Origin: Polaromonas sp. YR568
GTDB lineage: Bacteria; Pseudomonadota; Gammaproteobacteria; Burkholderiales; Burkholderiaceae_C
Assembly: GCF_900116715.1 (NCBI RefSeq)
Contig: NZ_FPBM01000018.1
Span: 1 to 35,665 of the forward strand
Reading direction: 5' to 3'
Length of the DNA stretch: 35,665 nucleotides
Shown here: in pieces, positions 16,736 to 24,548 of the stretch
Layout of the letters: each line of letters begins with the position of its first letter
How positions within the stretch are numbered: the first letter of the stretch is position 1
Program-made: the position numbers and the translations under genes
The notes under the pieces: generated by a model
What the model was told of the DNA's origin: nothing
Databases searched by the model: none
Seen by the model: only the letters and a program-made list of their open reading frames with translations

Positions 16736-16765
16736 AACAAGGACTCGCCACGGCGAGTCCTTGTT
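16736..16765. other. Perfect 14-bp stem hairpin in element copy 2
   Basis: AACAAGGACTCGCC, two bases, then its exact complement GGCGAGTCCTTGTT. It is identical at 35581-35610 in copy 3. It is not followed by a T run, so it is not a standard rho-independent terminator by itself. Confidence 0.85.
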
Positions 16766-16873
16766 GGTATTTGGTCCCCGTTCCCGATTGCCCCGTCCTG
16801 GCTGGCTCGAGCACCGCAGGTTGCCCGTAGCGAAGCGTAGGGACCCAGACTGCGGGTCGCCTTTTCTTTGCTT

Positions 16874-16901
16874 ACTTTCTTTTGGCGAAGCAAAAGAAAG
16901 T
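16874..16901. other. Arm hairpin, right arm of element copy 2
   Basis: An 11-bp perfect stem, ACTTTCTTTTG with CAAAAGAAAGT, around GCGAAG. It is identical to 42-69 in copy 1. Compared with the left-arm hairpin, two adjacent base pairs have swapped and pairing is preserved. Confidence 0.85.
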
Positions 16902-16972
16902 GAGTTGCCGCCGGGCAACCCCCGGCCAGCAACCCTCAGCAGAGCAAGCGTCCATCAAATCAACAACAGACC

Positions 16973-17365
16973 TCAGCCCTTAGGCTTATACGCAACCACA
17001 TCAATCTCAACCCGAGCATCAACCATCAACCGAGCCTCAGTAGTAGACCGGGCCGGTTTACCGCCCGAAAAATAACTCATATACACCCGGTTAAAACTCC
17101 CAAAATCCCGCGCATCCTGCAACCACACCGTCGTCTTGCACACGTCGTCCAGCGTGCAGCCGGCCAGGGCCAACGCGGCCTGGATGTTTTTCATCACCTG
17201 GCGGGTCTGCACTTCAATGCCGCCTTGCACGATCTCGCCTTTTTCGTCGCCGGGCACCTGGCCGGACACGTACACAAAATCACCGGCACGCACGGCGGGT
17301 GAAAAAGGGCGGGGCTGGTGGTCGGAGGCGATAGGGGGGTTGCCTAGGTATTCAAGTGCGGACAT
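16973..17365 (-). CDS. RidA-family enamine/imine deaminase
   Basis: A 130-residue RidA (YjgF/YER057c/UK114) protein, which speeds hydrolysis of reactive enamine and imine intermediates such as 2-aminoacrylate in the cytoplasm. AGDFVYVSGQVPGD and the closing KPARSTTEARLMVDARVEID are family landmarks. Arg106 corresponds to the substrate-carboxylate arginine (Arg105 in E. coli RidA) and Glu120 to the conserved glutamate. A strong AAGGAGT site (17373-17379) precedes the ATG. It diverges from the D-amino-acid operon. Because PLP dehydratases in such pathways release 2-aminoacrylate, the arrangement suggests a dedicated detoxifying partner. The 24 codons before the last one contain no C-ending codon, unlike the rest of the gene. 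Confidence 0.9.
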   Translation of the reverse strand: MSALEYLGNPPIASDHQPRPFSPAVRAGDFVYVSGQVPGDEKGEIVQGGIEVQTRQVMKNIQAALALAGCTLDDVCKTTVWLQDARDFGSFNRVYMSYFSGGKPARSTTEARLMVDARVEIDVVAYKPKG

Positions 17366-17434
17366 TGCGAAGACTCCTTAATAGGTAAACAATGGGTAAC
17401 TGCCGTGCGCAGCTACGGGCGGTCAACAAAGGGA

Positions 17435-17492
17435 GCGGCCTTCACACCCACAAGTGGTGCAAAGGGCCGCAGCAGGCGGGGCGCAACGCCCC
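17435..17492. other. Two GC-rich hairpins between ridA and the dpp operon
   Basis: GCGGCC (17435-17440) pairs with GGCCGC (17465-17470), enclosing a smaller CACC/GGTG pair. GGGGCG-CAA-CGCCCC (17478-17492) forms a second tight hairpin. If ridA is transcribed from the AT-rich stretch beyond 17510, these would lie in its 5' leader. The rest of the 17366-17513 gap shows nothing else I can name. Confidence 0.45.
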
Positions 17493-17513
17493 AAAGCCAT
17501 GCAGCATAAACCC

Positions 17514-17538
17514 GAAACTGAAATATATTTTCAGTTTC
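17514..17538. promoter_or_regulatory. Operator-like palindrome O1 (TGAAA-N5-TTTCA core)
   Basis: A perfect inverted repeat with 10-bp arms, GAAACTGAAA and TTTCAGTTTC, around TATAT. Its core TGAAA-N5-TTTCA (17519-17533) recurs at 17604-17618. It lies in the AT-rich divergent region between ridA and the importer operon. An operator for the RpiR regulator encoded in the operon is the simplest reading, though unproven. Confidence 0.7.
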
Positions 17539-17584
17539 AAGGCCTATTTCCTAGGGTTTATACCAATTTATAGGTATTTTTGGG

Positions 17585-17600
17585 TGGCATATTCTTTGCA
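17585..17600 (+). promoter_or_regulatory. Sigma-54-like -24/-12 promoter candidate
   Basis: TGGCATATTCTTTGCA has the GG-N10-GC spacing required by sigma-54 and close matches to TGGCAC and TTGCA. It would start transcription about 12 bp downstream, near 17611, leaving a 25-nt leader with the AAGGAGA site at 17624-17630. No enhancer-binding activator gene is in the window, so it could be a chance match in an AT-rich stretch. Confidence 0.45.
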
Positions 17601-17603
17601 AGT

Positions 17604-17618
17604 TGAAAATTACTTTCA
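17604..17618. promoter_or_regulatory. Operator-like palindrome O2 (TGAAA-N5-TTTCA)
   Basis: TGAAAATTACTTTCA repeats the core and spacing of O1, with its centre 85 bp from that of O1, close to eight DNA turns. It overlaps the start point predicted from the sigma-54-like site, so binding here would be expected to block transcription of the importer operon. Confidence 0.6.
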
Positions 17619-17635
17619 CTTTTAAGGAGATCGGC

Positions 17636-19195
17636 ATGCTGCAAAAGTTCTTGATCAGCCGTCGCACGGCGGTTGCGTTGGCCCTGGTGGCGAGTGGTTC
17701 GGCCCTGCTGCCGATGACCGCACAGTCCCAGGCACTTTCCAAATCGGCGCTCAACCTGGCGATGATCGCCGAGCCCGCCACGCTGGACCCGATGGCCACC
17801 ACCGCCGATTTGACGGCCACCATCATGCAGCACGTGTATGAGCCGCTCTACACCTTCGACGCCAACTGGAAAATGATCCCCATGCTGGCCGAAAGCCTGC
17901 CCAAGGTCTCGGCCGACGGCAAGCGCTACAGCATCACCCTGCGCAAGGGCGTCATGCTGCACAACGGCCGCGAACTCAACTCCGAAGACGTGGTGCTCAG
18001 CCTGAAACGCTGGATGGAAGTCTCGCCGCGCGGCAAGGCGCTTGCCAAGGAAATCGACAGCCTGACGGCCAGCGGCGCCAACGGCGTTGAAATCGTCCTC
18101 AAGGCGCCTTACGCGCCGCTGCTGCCCCAGCTGGCGCTGCCTTCCGGCATGGCCGCCATCATGGCCAAGGAATCGATTGCCACGCCGCTGAAAGACTTCA
18201 TTGGCACCGGCCCCTACAAGTTCAAGGAGCGCCGCCCCGACCAGTACGTGCTGTTGACCAAGTTCGACCAGTACTCGGCCCGCAAGGAAGCGGCCAGCGG
18301 TTATGGCGGCAAAAAGGTTGCCGTGGCTGAAGAGCTGCGCTTCATCCCTGTGCCCAACGCCAACACCCGCGTCGAAGGCTCGCTGGCCGGCCAGTACCAC
18401 TTTGCCGACCTGCTGCCCACCGAAGCCCTCGGCCGCCTGGAAAAATCCGGTGGCAAGACGGTGCCCATCCTCACGCCGTCCTTCGGCTTTCCCTACTTCG
18501 TGTTCAACACCAAGGAAGGCGTGATGGCCTCGCTGCCGCTGCGCAAGGCGGTGCAGACCAGCTTTGGCGTGGGTGAAATGCTGGCCGCCGGTTTCGGCGA
18601 CACGCGCTTCTTCACCGCGGAACCCAACCACTTCCCCAAGGGCACGCCGTTCTACTCGACCGCCGGCTCCAACCTGTACAACGAGCGCGACGCCGCCAAG
18701 GCCAAGGGCCAGTCGGCCGCCGCCGGTTACAAGGGCGAGACCATCCGCATCCTGACCAGCCGCCAGTACGACTTCCACTACAACATGGCGCTGATCATGG
18801 CCGAGCAGCTCAAGCGCGCCGGCTTCAAGGCCGAGCTCAATGTGGTCGACTGGGCCACGCTGGTGCAGCGCCGCGGCGACTCCAAGCTGTGGGACATCTA
18901 CATCACCCATTCGGGCCAGTTCCCAGAGCCCATGCTGTCGCCGCCGCAATTGGGCGACGGTGCGCCGGGCTGGTGGTCGTCTCCTGCCAAGCAGTCCACG
19001 CTGGCCGCGCTGAACCAGGAAACCAACCCCGCCAAGCGCGGCGCCCTCTGGGGTGCGGTGCAACAGGTGGTGTACGACGAAGTGCCTTACATCAACGTCG
19101 GCAAGTTCAACAGCCTGTCGGCTAAATCCCCAGCGCTGCAGGGTTACGTCCCCTCGACCTGGCCGTTCTTCTGGAACGCTGGCCTGAAGAACTAA
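17636..19195 (+). CDS. Peptide/opine-type ABC transporter substrate-binding protein (DppA-like)
   Basis: A 519-residue family 5 (SBP_bac_5) extracytoplasmic binding protein for short peptides or similar compounds. ATG 17636 is chosen for the AAGGAGA site (17624-17630) 5 bp upstream; a TTG further upstream only adds leader codons. The signal peptide has ISRRTAVALALVASGSALL with cleavage near AQSQA. The mature start LNLAMIAEPATLDPMATTADLTA and the segment YEPLYTFDANWKMIPMLAESL are classic for the family. It is the first gene of the import operon and is followed by a 123-bp gap with a REP-like hairpin, an arrangement that can keep binding-protein mRNA more abundant than permease mRNA. Context points to D-amino-acid-containing peptides or N-acyl-D-amino acids as ligand. 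Confidence 0.92.
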   Translation: MLQKFLISRRTAVALALVASGSALLPMTAQSQALSKSALNLAMIAEPATLDPMATTADLTATIMQHVYEPLYTFDANWKMIPMLAESLPKVSADGKRYSITLRKGVMLHNGRELNSEDVVLSLKRWMEVSPRGKALAKEIDSLTASGANGVEIVLKAPYAPLLPQLALPSGMAAIMAKESIATPLKDFIGTGPYKFKERRPDQYVLLTKFDQYSARKEAASGYGGKKVAVAEELRFIPVPNANTRVEGSLAGQYHFADLLPTEALGRLEKSGGKTVPILTPSFGFPYFVFNTKEGVMASLPLRKAVQTSFGVGEMLAAGFGDTRFFTAEPNHFPKGTPFYSTAGSNLYNERDAAKAKGQSAAAGYKGETIRILTSRQYDFHYNMALIMAEQLKRAGFKAELNVVDWATLVQRRGDSKLWDIYITHSGQFPEPMLSPPQLGDGAPGWWSSPAKQSTLAALNQETNPAKRGALWGAVQQVVYDEVPYINVGKFNSLSAKSPALQGYVPSTWPFFWNAGLKN

Positions 19196-19206
19196 GAGCG
19201 CCAGAT

Positions 19207-19263
19207 CCGTTCACTTGAGCCTGTCGAAACTACAAGTCTCCCGGCAGGCTCAGGACGAACTGG
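19207..19263. repeat. REP-like imperfect hairpin in the operon
   Basis: TTGAGCCTGTCG and, 15 bp on, GCAGGCTCAGGACGAAC are inverted copies of a GAGCCTG/CAGGCTC motif, flanked by CCGTTC and GAACTGG that also pair imperfectly. The sequence resembles the GTTC...GAGCCTGTCGAA palindromic repeats common in proteobacterial intergenic regions. It lies in the gap after the binding-protein gene and could stabilise its transcript end. Confidence 0.7.
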
Positions 19264-19318
19264 AATGAAACGCTCTCCCCATAAATAACAACACCCCCAC
19301 TGCTGAAAAACCAAGGTC

Positions 19319-20260
19319 ATGACCCGCTATTTGTTGTCAAGAGTCATGGGCATGCTGGTGGTGATGGCGCTGGTCGCCGTCATCGTCTTTGTCCTCACAC
19401 GCGCCGCGTCGGGCGACCCGATCGCGGTGCTGCTGGGCGACCAGGCCACGGCCGAAGACATTGCCAGCGCGCAAAAGCTCTACGGGCTGGACAAACCGCT
19501 GCCCGTGCAGTTCGGCTACTGGCTCAAAGAGCTCTCACAGGGCAACCTGGGCCAGTCCATCTTTTTGCAGCGCCCTGTGACCCAGGCGTTGTGGGAGCGG
19601 GCCGAGCCCACCACCTTGCTGGCGCTGCTGTCGGTCTTGATCGCGGCGGTGATCGGCGTGCCCTGCGGCATCGTGTCGGCGGTCTTTCGCGGCAAATTCA
19701 TCGACCAGCTCTTCACTGGCTTTGCCATGCTGGGCGCCAGCATCCCGAGCTTCTGGTTCGGCCTGGTGCTGATGCAGATCTTTGCCGTCTCCATGGGCTG
19801 GTTCCCGGTCTCCGGCTATGGCGACCCGGGCGCCACGCTGGCGCAGCGCATGCATTACCTGGTGCTGCCCTCGGTGGTGCTGGGTGTGCTCAACTCGGCG
19901 CTCATCATCCGCTTCACCCGCGCCTCCATGCTAGACGTGCTGGGTGAAGACTATGTGCGCACCGCACGCGCCAAGGGCCTGTCTGAAAACGTGGTGGTGC
20001 TCAAGCACGCGCTGCGCAATGCGCTAGTGCCCATCGTCACCGTGCTGGGCCTGACGGTCGCGCTCATGATTGGCGGCGCTGTTGTGACCGAAACCGTGTT
20101 CGGCCTGCCCGGCGTTGGCAACCTGGTGGTCAGCGCCGTGCTGCGCCGCGACTACCCGGTCATCCAGGGCGCGCTGCTGGTGATTGCCATGATTTATGTG
20201 GTGATCAATTTCCTGACCGACCTTCTATACATGCTGGTCGACCCTCGCGTGAAGTACTGA
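19319..20260 (+). CDS. ABC transporter permease (DppB-like)
   Basis: A 313-residue inner-membrane permease with six predicted helices, starting MTRYLLSRVMGMLVVMALVAVIVFVL as DppB/OppB proteins do. The phrase GDPIAVLLGDQATAEDIASAQKLYGLDKPLPVQFGYWL in the first external loop is typical. The cytoplasmic coupling loop with the EAA-like motif reads DYVRTARAKGLSENVVVLKHALRNALVPIV. Length is normal. It lies 3 bp before the DppC-like gene, with which it forms the heterodimeric channel. Confidence 0.94.
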   Translation: MTRYLLSRVMGMLVVMALVAVIVFVLTRAASGDPIAVLLGDQATAEDIASAQKLYGLDKPLPVQFGYWLKELSQGNLGQSIFLQRPVTQALWERAEPTTLLALLSVLIAAVIGVPCGIVSAVFRGKFIDQLFTGFAMLGASIPSFWFGLVLMQIFAVSMGWFPVSGYGDPGATLAQRMHYLVLPSVVLGVLNSALIIRFTRASMLDVLGEDYVRTARAKGLSENVVVLKHALRNALVPIVTVLGLTVALMIGGAVVTETVFGLPGVGNLVVSAVLRRDYPVIQGALLVIAMIYVVINFLTDLLYMLVDPRVKY

Positions 20261-20263
20261 GCC

Positions 20264-21103
20264 ATGAAGATCCCACTCACGCTGAAAAAACTCTTCCGCC
20301 GCCGCATCGTGCTGGCGGCCGGCATCTGCCTGCTGATCGTGGTCGCCGTTGCGCTGCTGGCCAATGTGGTCAGCGGCTACGACCCCAACGACACGGCGGT
20401 GCGCGAGCGCCTCTCCGCGCCCACGGCCAAGCATCTGCTGGGCACCGACGAGCTGGGCCGCGACCTGTTTGCGCGCATTGCTTTCGGCGCACGTTATTCG
20501 CTGACGATTGCGGCGCTCACGGCCATCGGCTCCATCGCGCTGGGTACGCTGTTCGGCCTCGTCGCCGGCTTCTTCCGCCGGCTCGACGCGCCCATCATGC
20601 GGGTGGTCGACGCGATGATGTCTTTCCCCGACATCCTGCTGGCCATCGCGCTGGTGGCCATCCTCGGGCCGTCCATGCTCAACGTGGTGTTTGCGCTGGT
20701 GCTGGTCTACACGCCGCGCGTGGCGCGTGTGGTGCGTGCCTCCACGCTGGTGGTGCGCGAGCTGCTGTTTGTCGAAGCCGCGCGCGCCGTGGGCGTTTCG
20801 ACAGGGCGCATTCTGCTGCGCCACATCCTGCCCAATCTGATGTCGCCCATCCTGGTGCAGGCTTCGTTCATCTTTGCCTATGCCATCCTGGCCGAGGCCG
20901 CGCTGTCCTTCCTCGGTGTGGGCGTGCCGCCTGAAATCCCGACGTGGGGAACCATGGTCGCGGGCAGCCAGCAGTATGCGCACGAGGCGCTGTGGATCGT
21001 GCTCTTCCCGGGCCTGGCCATCATCCTGACGGCGCTGTCGCTGCAGCTGCTGGGCGACGGCGTGCGTGACTTGCTGGACCCGCGGCTCAAAAAATCGATG
21101 TAA
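20264..21103 (+). CDS. ABC transporter permease (DppC-like)
   Basis: A 279-residue partner permease. It has a short N-terminal cytoplasmic segment, a first helix (IVLAAGICLLIVVAVALLA), a loop with HLLGTDELGRDLFARIAFGARYSL that is diagnostic for DppC/OppC, and the coupling motif FVEAARAVGVSTGRILLRHILPNLMSPI. Five or six helices are visible. It ends with GDGVRDLLDPRLKKSM, the common C-terminus of the family. It follows DppB by 3 bp and precedes the first ATPase by 25 bp. Confidence 0.94.
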   Translation: MKIPLTLKKLFRRRIVLAAGICLLIVVAVALLANVVSGYDPNDTAVRERLSAPTAKHLLGTDELGRDLFARIAFGARYSLTIAALTAIGSIALGTLFGLVAGFFRRLDAPIMRVVDAMMSFPDILLAIALVAILGPSMLNVVFALVLVYTPRVARVVRASTLVVRELLFVEAARAVGVSTGRILLRHILPNLMSPILVQASFIFAYAILAEAALSFLGVGVPPEIPTWGTMVAGSQQYAHEALWIVLFPGLAIILTALSLQLLGDGVRDLLDPRLKKSM

Positions 21104-21128
21104 GCAAGTCGATCAAAAGAACGACCCC

Positions 21129-22189
<1,061 letters not shown>

Positions 22190-22193
<4 letters not shown>

Positions 22194-23176
22194 GCGCGCA
22201 GAACCAACCCTTGATTGAGGTCAAAAACCTCCAGCGTTATTTCGGCGCACCCGCCAAGCCTGTGCGTGCGGTGGATGATGTTTCTTTCAGTATCCAGCCC
22301 GGTGAGACGCTGGGCCTGGTCGGTGAATCCGGCTCCGGCAAAAGCACCATCGGCCGCACGCTGCTGCGCCTGATTGAAGCGACCTCCGGCCAGGTGCTGT
22401 ACCGCGGTGAAGACCTGGGCACGGCCTCGAGCAGCCGCATGCGCGCACTGCGCAGCAAGCTGCAGATGATTTTTCAGGACCCGTACGCCAGCCTGAACCC
22501 CAAAATGCGGGTGAAAGACATCCTCGGCGAAGCCCTGCAAGTGCACGGCCTGGCCAAAGGCAAAGAAGCGCGCGACAAGCGCATTGCCGAGTTGCTGGAG
22601 CTGGTCGGCCTGCGCGCCGAGCACGCCGCGCGCTACCCGCACGAGTTCTCAGGCGGCCAGCGCCAGCGCATTGGTGTGGCACGCGCCCTGGCGGTAGAGC
22701 CCGAGTTCATCGTGGCCGATGAGCCGCTGTCGGCGCTTGACGTATCCATCCAGGCGCAGGTGGTCAACCTGCTGTGCGACCTGCGCGACCGCCTCTCGCT
22801 GACCATGCTCTTCATTTCGCACGACCTCGACGTGGTCGAGTATTTGTGCGACCGCGTGGTGGTGCTGTATCTCGGCCGCGTGATGGAAGTCGCGCCCACC
22901 GCCGAGCTGTTTGCGCGCCCGCTGCATCCTTACACGCAGGCCTTGCTGGCTGCCTCGCCCAAGCCTGACCCGGAACACAAGAGCGAGCGCATCGCGCTCA
23001 AGGGCGACATCCCCAGCCCCGTCAACCCGCCTTCAGGCTGCGTGTTCCGCACCCGCTGCCCGCACGCGATCGACGCCTGCTCCACCACCCGCCCCGAGTT
23101 GCGCGACATGGGCCAGGGCCGTTTCAAGGCCTGCATCCGTGACGACCTCGCGGTGCCCGTGCTGATGGCCGCCTGA
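22190..23176 (+). CDS. ABC transporter ATP-binding protein (DppF-like)
   Basis: A 328-residue second ATPase subunit. Walker A is GESGSGKS (45-52), signature FSGGQRQ (153-159) and Walker B FIVADE (173-178). LQMIFQDPYASLNPKMRV is the characteristic Q-loop region of DppF/OppF. The C-terminal extension PPSGCVFRTRCPHAIDAC with a later ACI matches the cysteine pattern of its partner. The start at 22190 overlaps the DppD stop and has GGTGGAG just upstream; the in-frame ATG at 22145 lies deep in the previous gene. Together with the previous four genes it makes a complete importer. Confidence 0.94.
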
Positions 23177-23192
23177 TAATCTGATTCACTTT

Positions 23193-24485
23193 ATGACCAC
23201 CTTGCAAGACCTTCTCGACCCGCAGATTGATCGCAGCTACAAGGGCTTTCCGCACAACAGCGCGCCGGTGCGCCGCTCCGACATGGCCAAACAGGGCTGG
23301 AACGTGCTCAAGGGCGATCTGCCGCTGCCGCTGGCCATCGTCAAACAGTCAGCGATGAAACACAACCTCGGCTGGATGCAGCGCTTTGCCAAGGGCCAGG
23401 GCGTGGACATGGCGCCGCACGGCAAGACCACCATGTCGCCGCAACTGCTGCAGCGCCAGCTCGACGAAGGCGCCTGGGGCCTGACCTTCGCCACCGTTTC
23501 GCAGATGCGCGCCGGCATCACCGCAGGCGCCAAGCGTCTCATCATCGCCAACCAGGTGGTTAATGCCGTCGACCTGGCCGGCATCCAGGGCATGCTGCGT
23601 GAGTACCCCGGCCTGCGCATCGTCTTCCTGGTGGATTCGAAAGCCCAGCTCGCGCTGATTGAAGCCTGGTTCAAAGCAAACGCCGCGCAAGTGGTGTCGC
23701 CTTTTGAAGTGCTGATGGAGATCGGCGTGATGGGCGCACGCACCGGCGTGCGCACCGATGCCGATGCGATGGCGTTGGCCGCGGCTATTCACGCCAGCCC
23801 GGCCTGCCGCCTGGTGGGCATCGAAACCTACGAGGGACAGGGCGCCACCGGCAACTCTGAAAACGACAAAGCCTATGCCGACACGCTGATGCAGCGCGTC
23901 TGCGGCATTGCCCTGGCCTGCGACCAGCAGGGCCTGTTCGACAGCGAAGAAGTGCTGATGACAGCCGGCGGCTCGGCCATCTTTGATCTGGTGAGCGGCT
24001 GGCTCACCCCCAAACTTTCCAAGCCGGTGCGCGGCCTGCTGCGTTCGGGCTGCTACGTGACGCATGACCACGGCAACTACAAGCGCCTGGTCAGCTCCGT
24101 GAATGCCCGCCTGCACGACAGCGATGGCCTCAAACCCGCCATCGAAGTCTGGGCCACGGTGCAGTCCTGCCCCGAGCCCGGCCTGGCCATCCTGGCCGTG
24201 GGTCGGCGCGATTTGTCTTATGACCTGGAGCTGCCCATCCCGCTGTCGACCGTCAGTGCGCCCGGCGCCGCGCCTGTGGCCGTGCCTGCCGACTGGAAGG
24301 TCACCGCGCTCAACGACCAGCATGCCTACCTGCGTGGCGAAGGCCCCGCGCATGCGGCGCTCAAGGTCGGCGACCTGGTGGCGCTGGGCATTTCCCACCC
24401 CTGCACCACCTTTGACAAATGGCGCTGGATGCCGGTGGTGGACGATAACTACGGTGTGTGTGATGCACTCGTTACCTGTTTTTAA
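23193..24485 (+). CDS. PLP-dependent D-amino-acid enzyme (D-serine dehydratase / D-threonine aldolase-like)
   Basis: A 430-residue fold-type III PLP enzyme with an alanine-racemase-like N-terminal barrel. VDMAPHGKTTMSPQLLQRQ carries the PLP lysine Lys78. GISHPCTTFDKWR near the end has His402 and Cys404, matching the metal-binding His/Cys pair of eukaryote-type D-serine dehydratases and D-threonine aldolases. MTAGGSAIFD and VTHDHGNYKR are further family segments. Proteins of this length are often annotated as amino acid deaminases. Dehydratase activity would yield 2-aminoacrylate and ammonia; aldolase activity would give glycine and an aldehyde. Divergent ridA favours the former, but sequence alone does not decide. 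It follows the importer by 16 bp. Confidence 0.88.
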   Translation: MTTLQDLLDPQIDRSYKGFPHNSAPVRRSDMAKQGWNVLKGDLPLPLAIVKQSAMKHNLGWMQRFAKGQGVDMAPHGKTTMSPQLLQRQLDEGAWGLTFATVSQMRAGITAGAKRLIIANQVVNAVDLAGIQGMLREYPGLRIVFLVDSKAQLALIEAWFKANAAQVVSPFEVLMEIGVMGARTGVRTDADAMALAAAIHASPACRLVGIETYEGQGATGNSENDKAYADTLMQRVCGIALACDQQGLFDSEEVLMTAGGSAIFDLVSGWLTPKLSKPVRGLLRSGCYVTHDHGNYKRLVSSVNARLHDSDGLKPAIEVWATVQSCPEPGLAILAVGRRDLSYDLELPIPLSTVSAPGAAPVAVPADWKVTALNDQHAYLRGEGPAHAALKVGDLVALGISHPCTTFDKWRWMPVVDDNYGVCDALVTCF

Positions 24486-24548
24486 GCGGATTGATTTGTT
24501 TGTAGTACCAGGCAGCGCCATTGTTTGCGCGCCAGAACCGAAGCACTC

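Larger units (their letters stand above)
16447..16942. repeat. Hairpin-rich inverted-repeat element, copy 2 (complete)
   Basis: A 496-bp non-coding element bordered by CTGCTGAG (16447) and CTCAGCAG (ending 16942). Its arms, 16447-16583 and 16808-16942, are imperfect inverted repeats of about 135 bp, ending inward at GCAACCTGCGGTGCTCG and its complement. A centre of about 224 bp holds two more hairpins. Matching pieces occur at 1-109 and 35296-35665. Open frames exist on both strands but none resembles a protein, and their sequence follows the inverted-repeat structure. No target-site duplication or transposase is visible. It sits between two convergent genes, 42 bp after the HAD gene and 30 bp after ridA. 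It could be a MITE-like element or a two-way transcription stop. Confidence 0.88.

Noticed and set aside
16371..17075. Open frames on both strands inside the repeat element, up to about 230 codons
   Set aside because: They run through inverted-repeat arms and hairpins, extend into neighbouring genes' ends, and have no domain; the element's structure explains them.
17366..17513. Riboswitch or T-box in the ridA/importer gap
   Set aside because: Hairpins exist but no known riboswitch core or T-box sequence could be recognised.
17558..19063. Long minus-strand open frame opposite the DppA-like gene
   Set aside because: Antisense shadow; His/Gly/Arg-rich translation with no recognisable domain.
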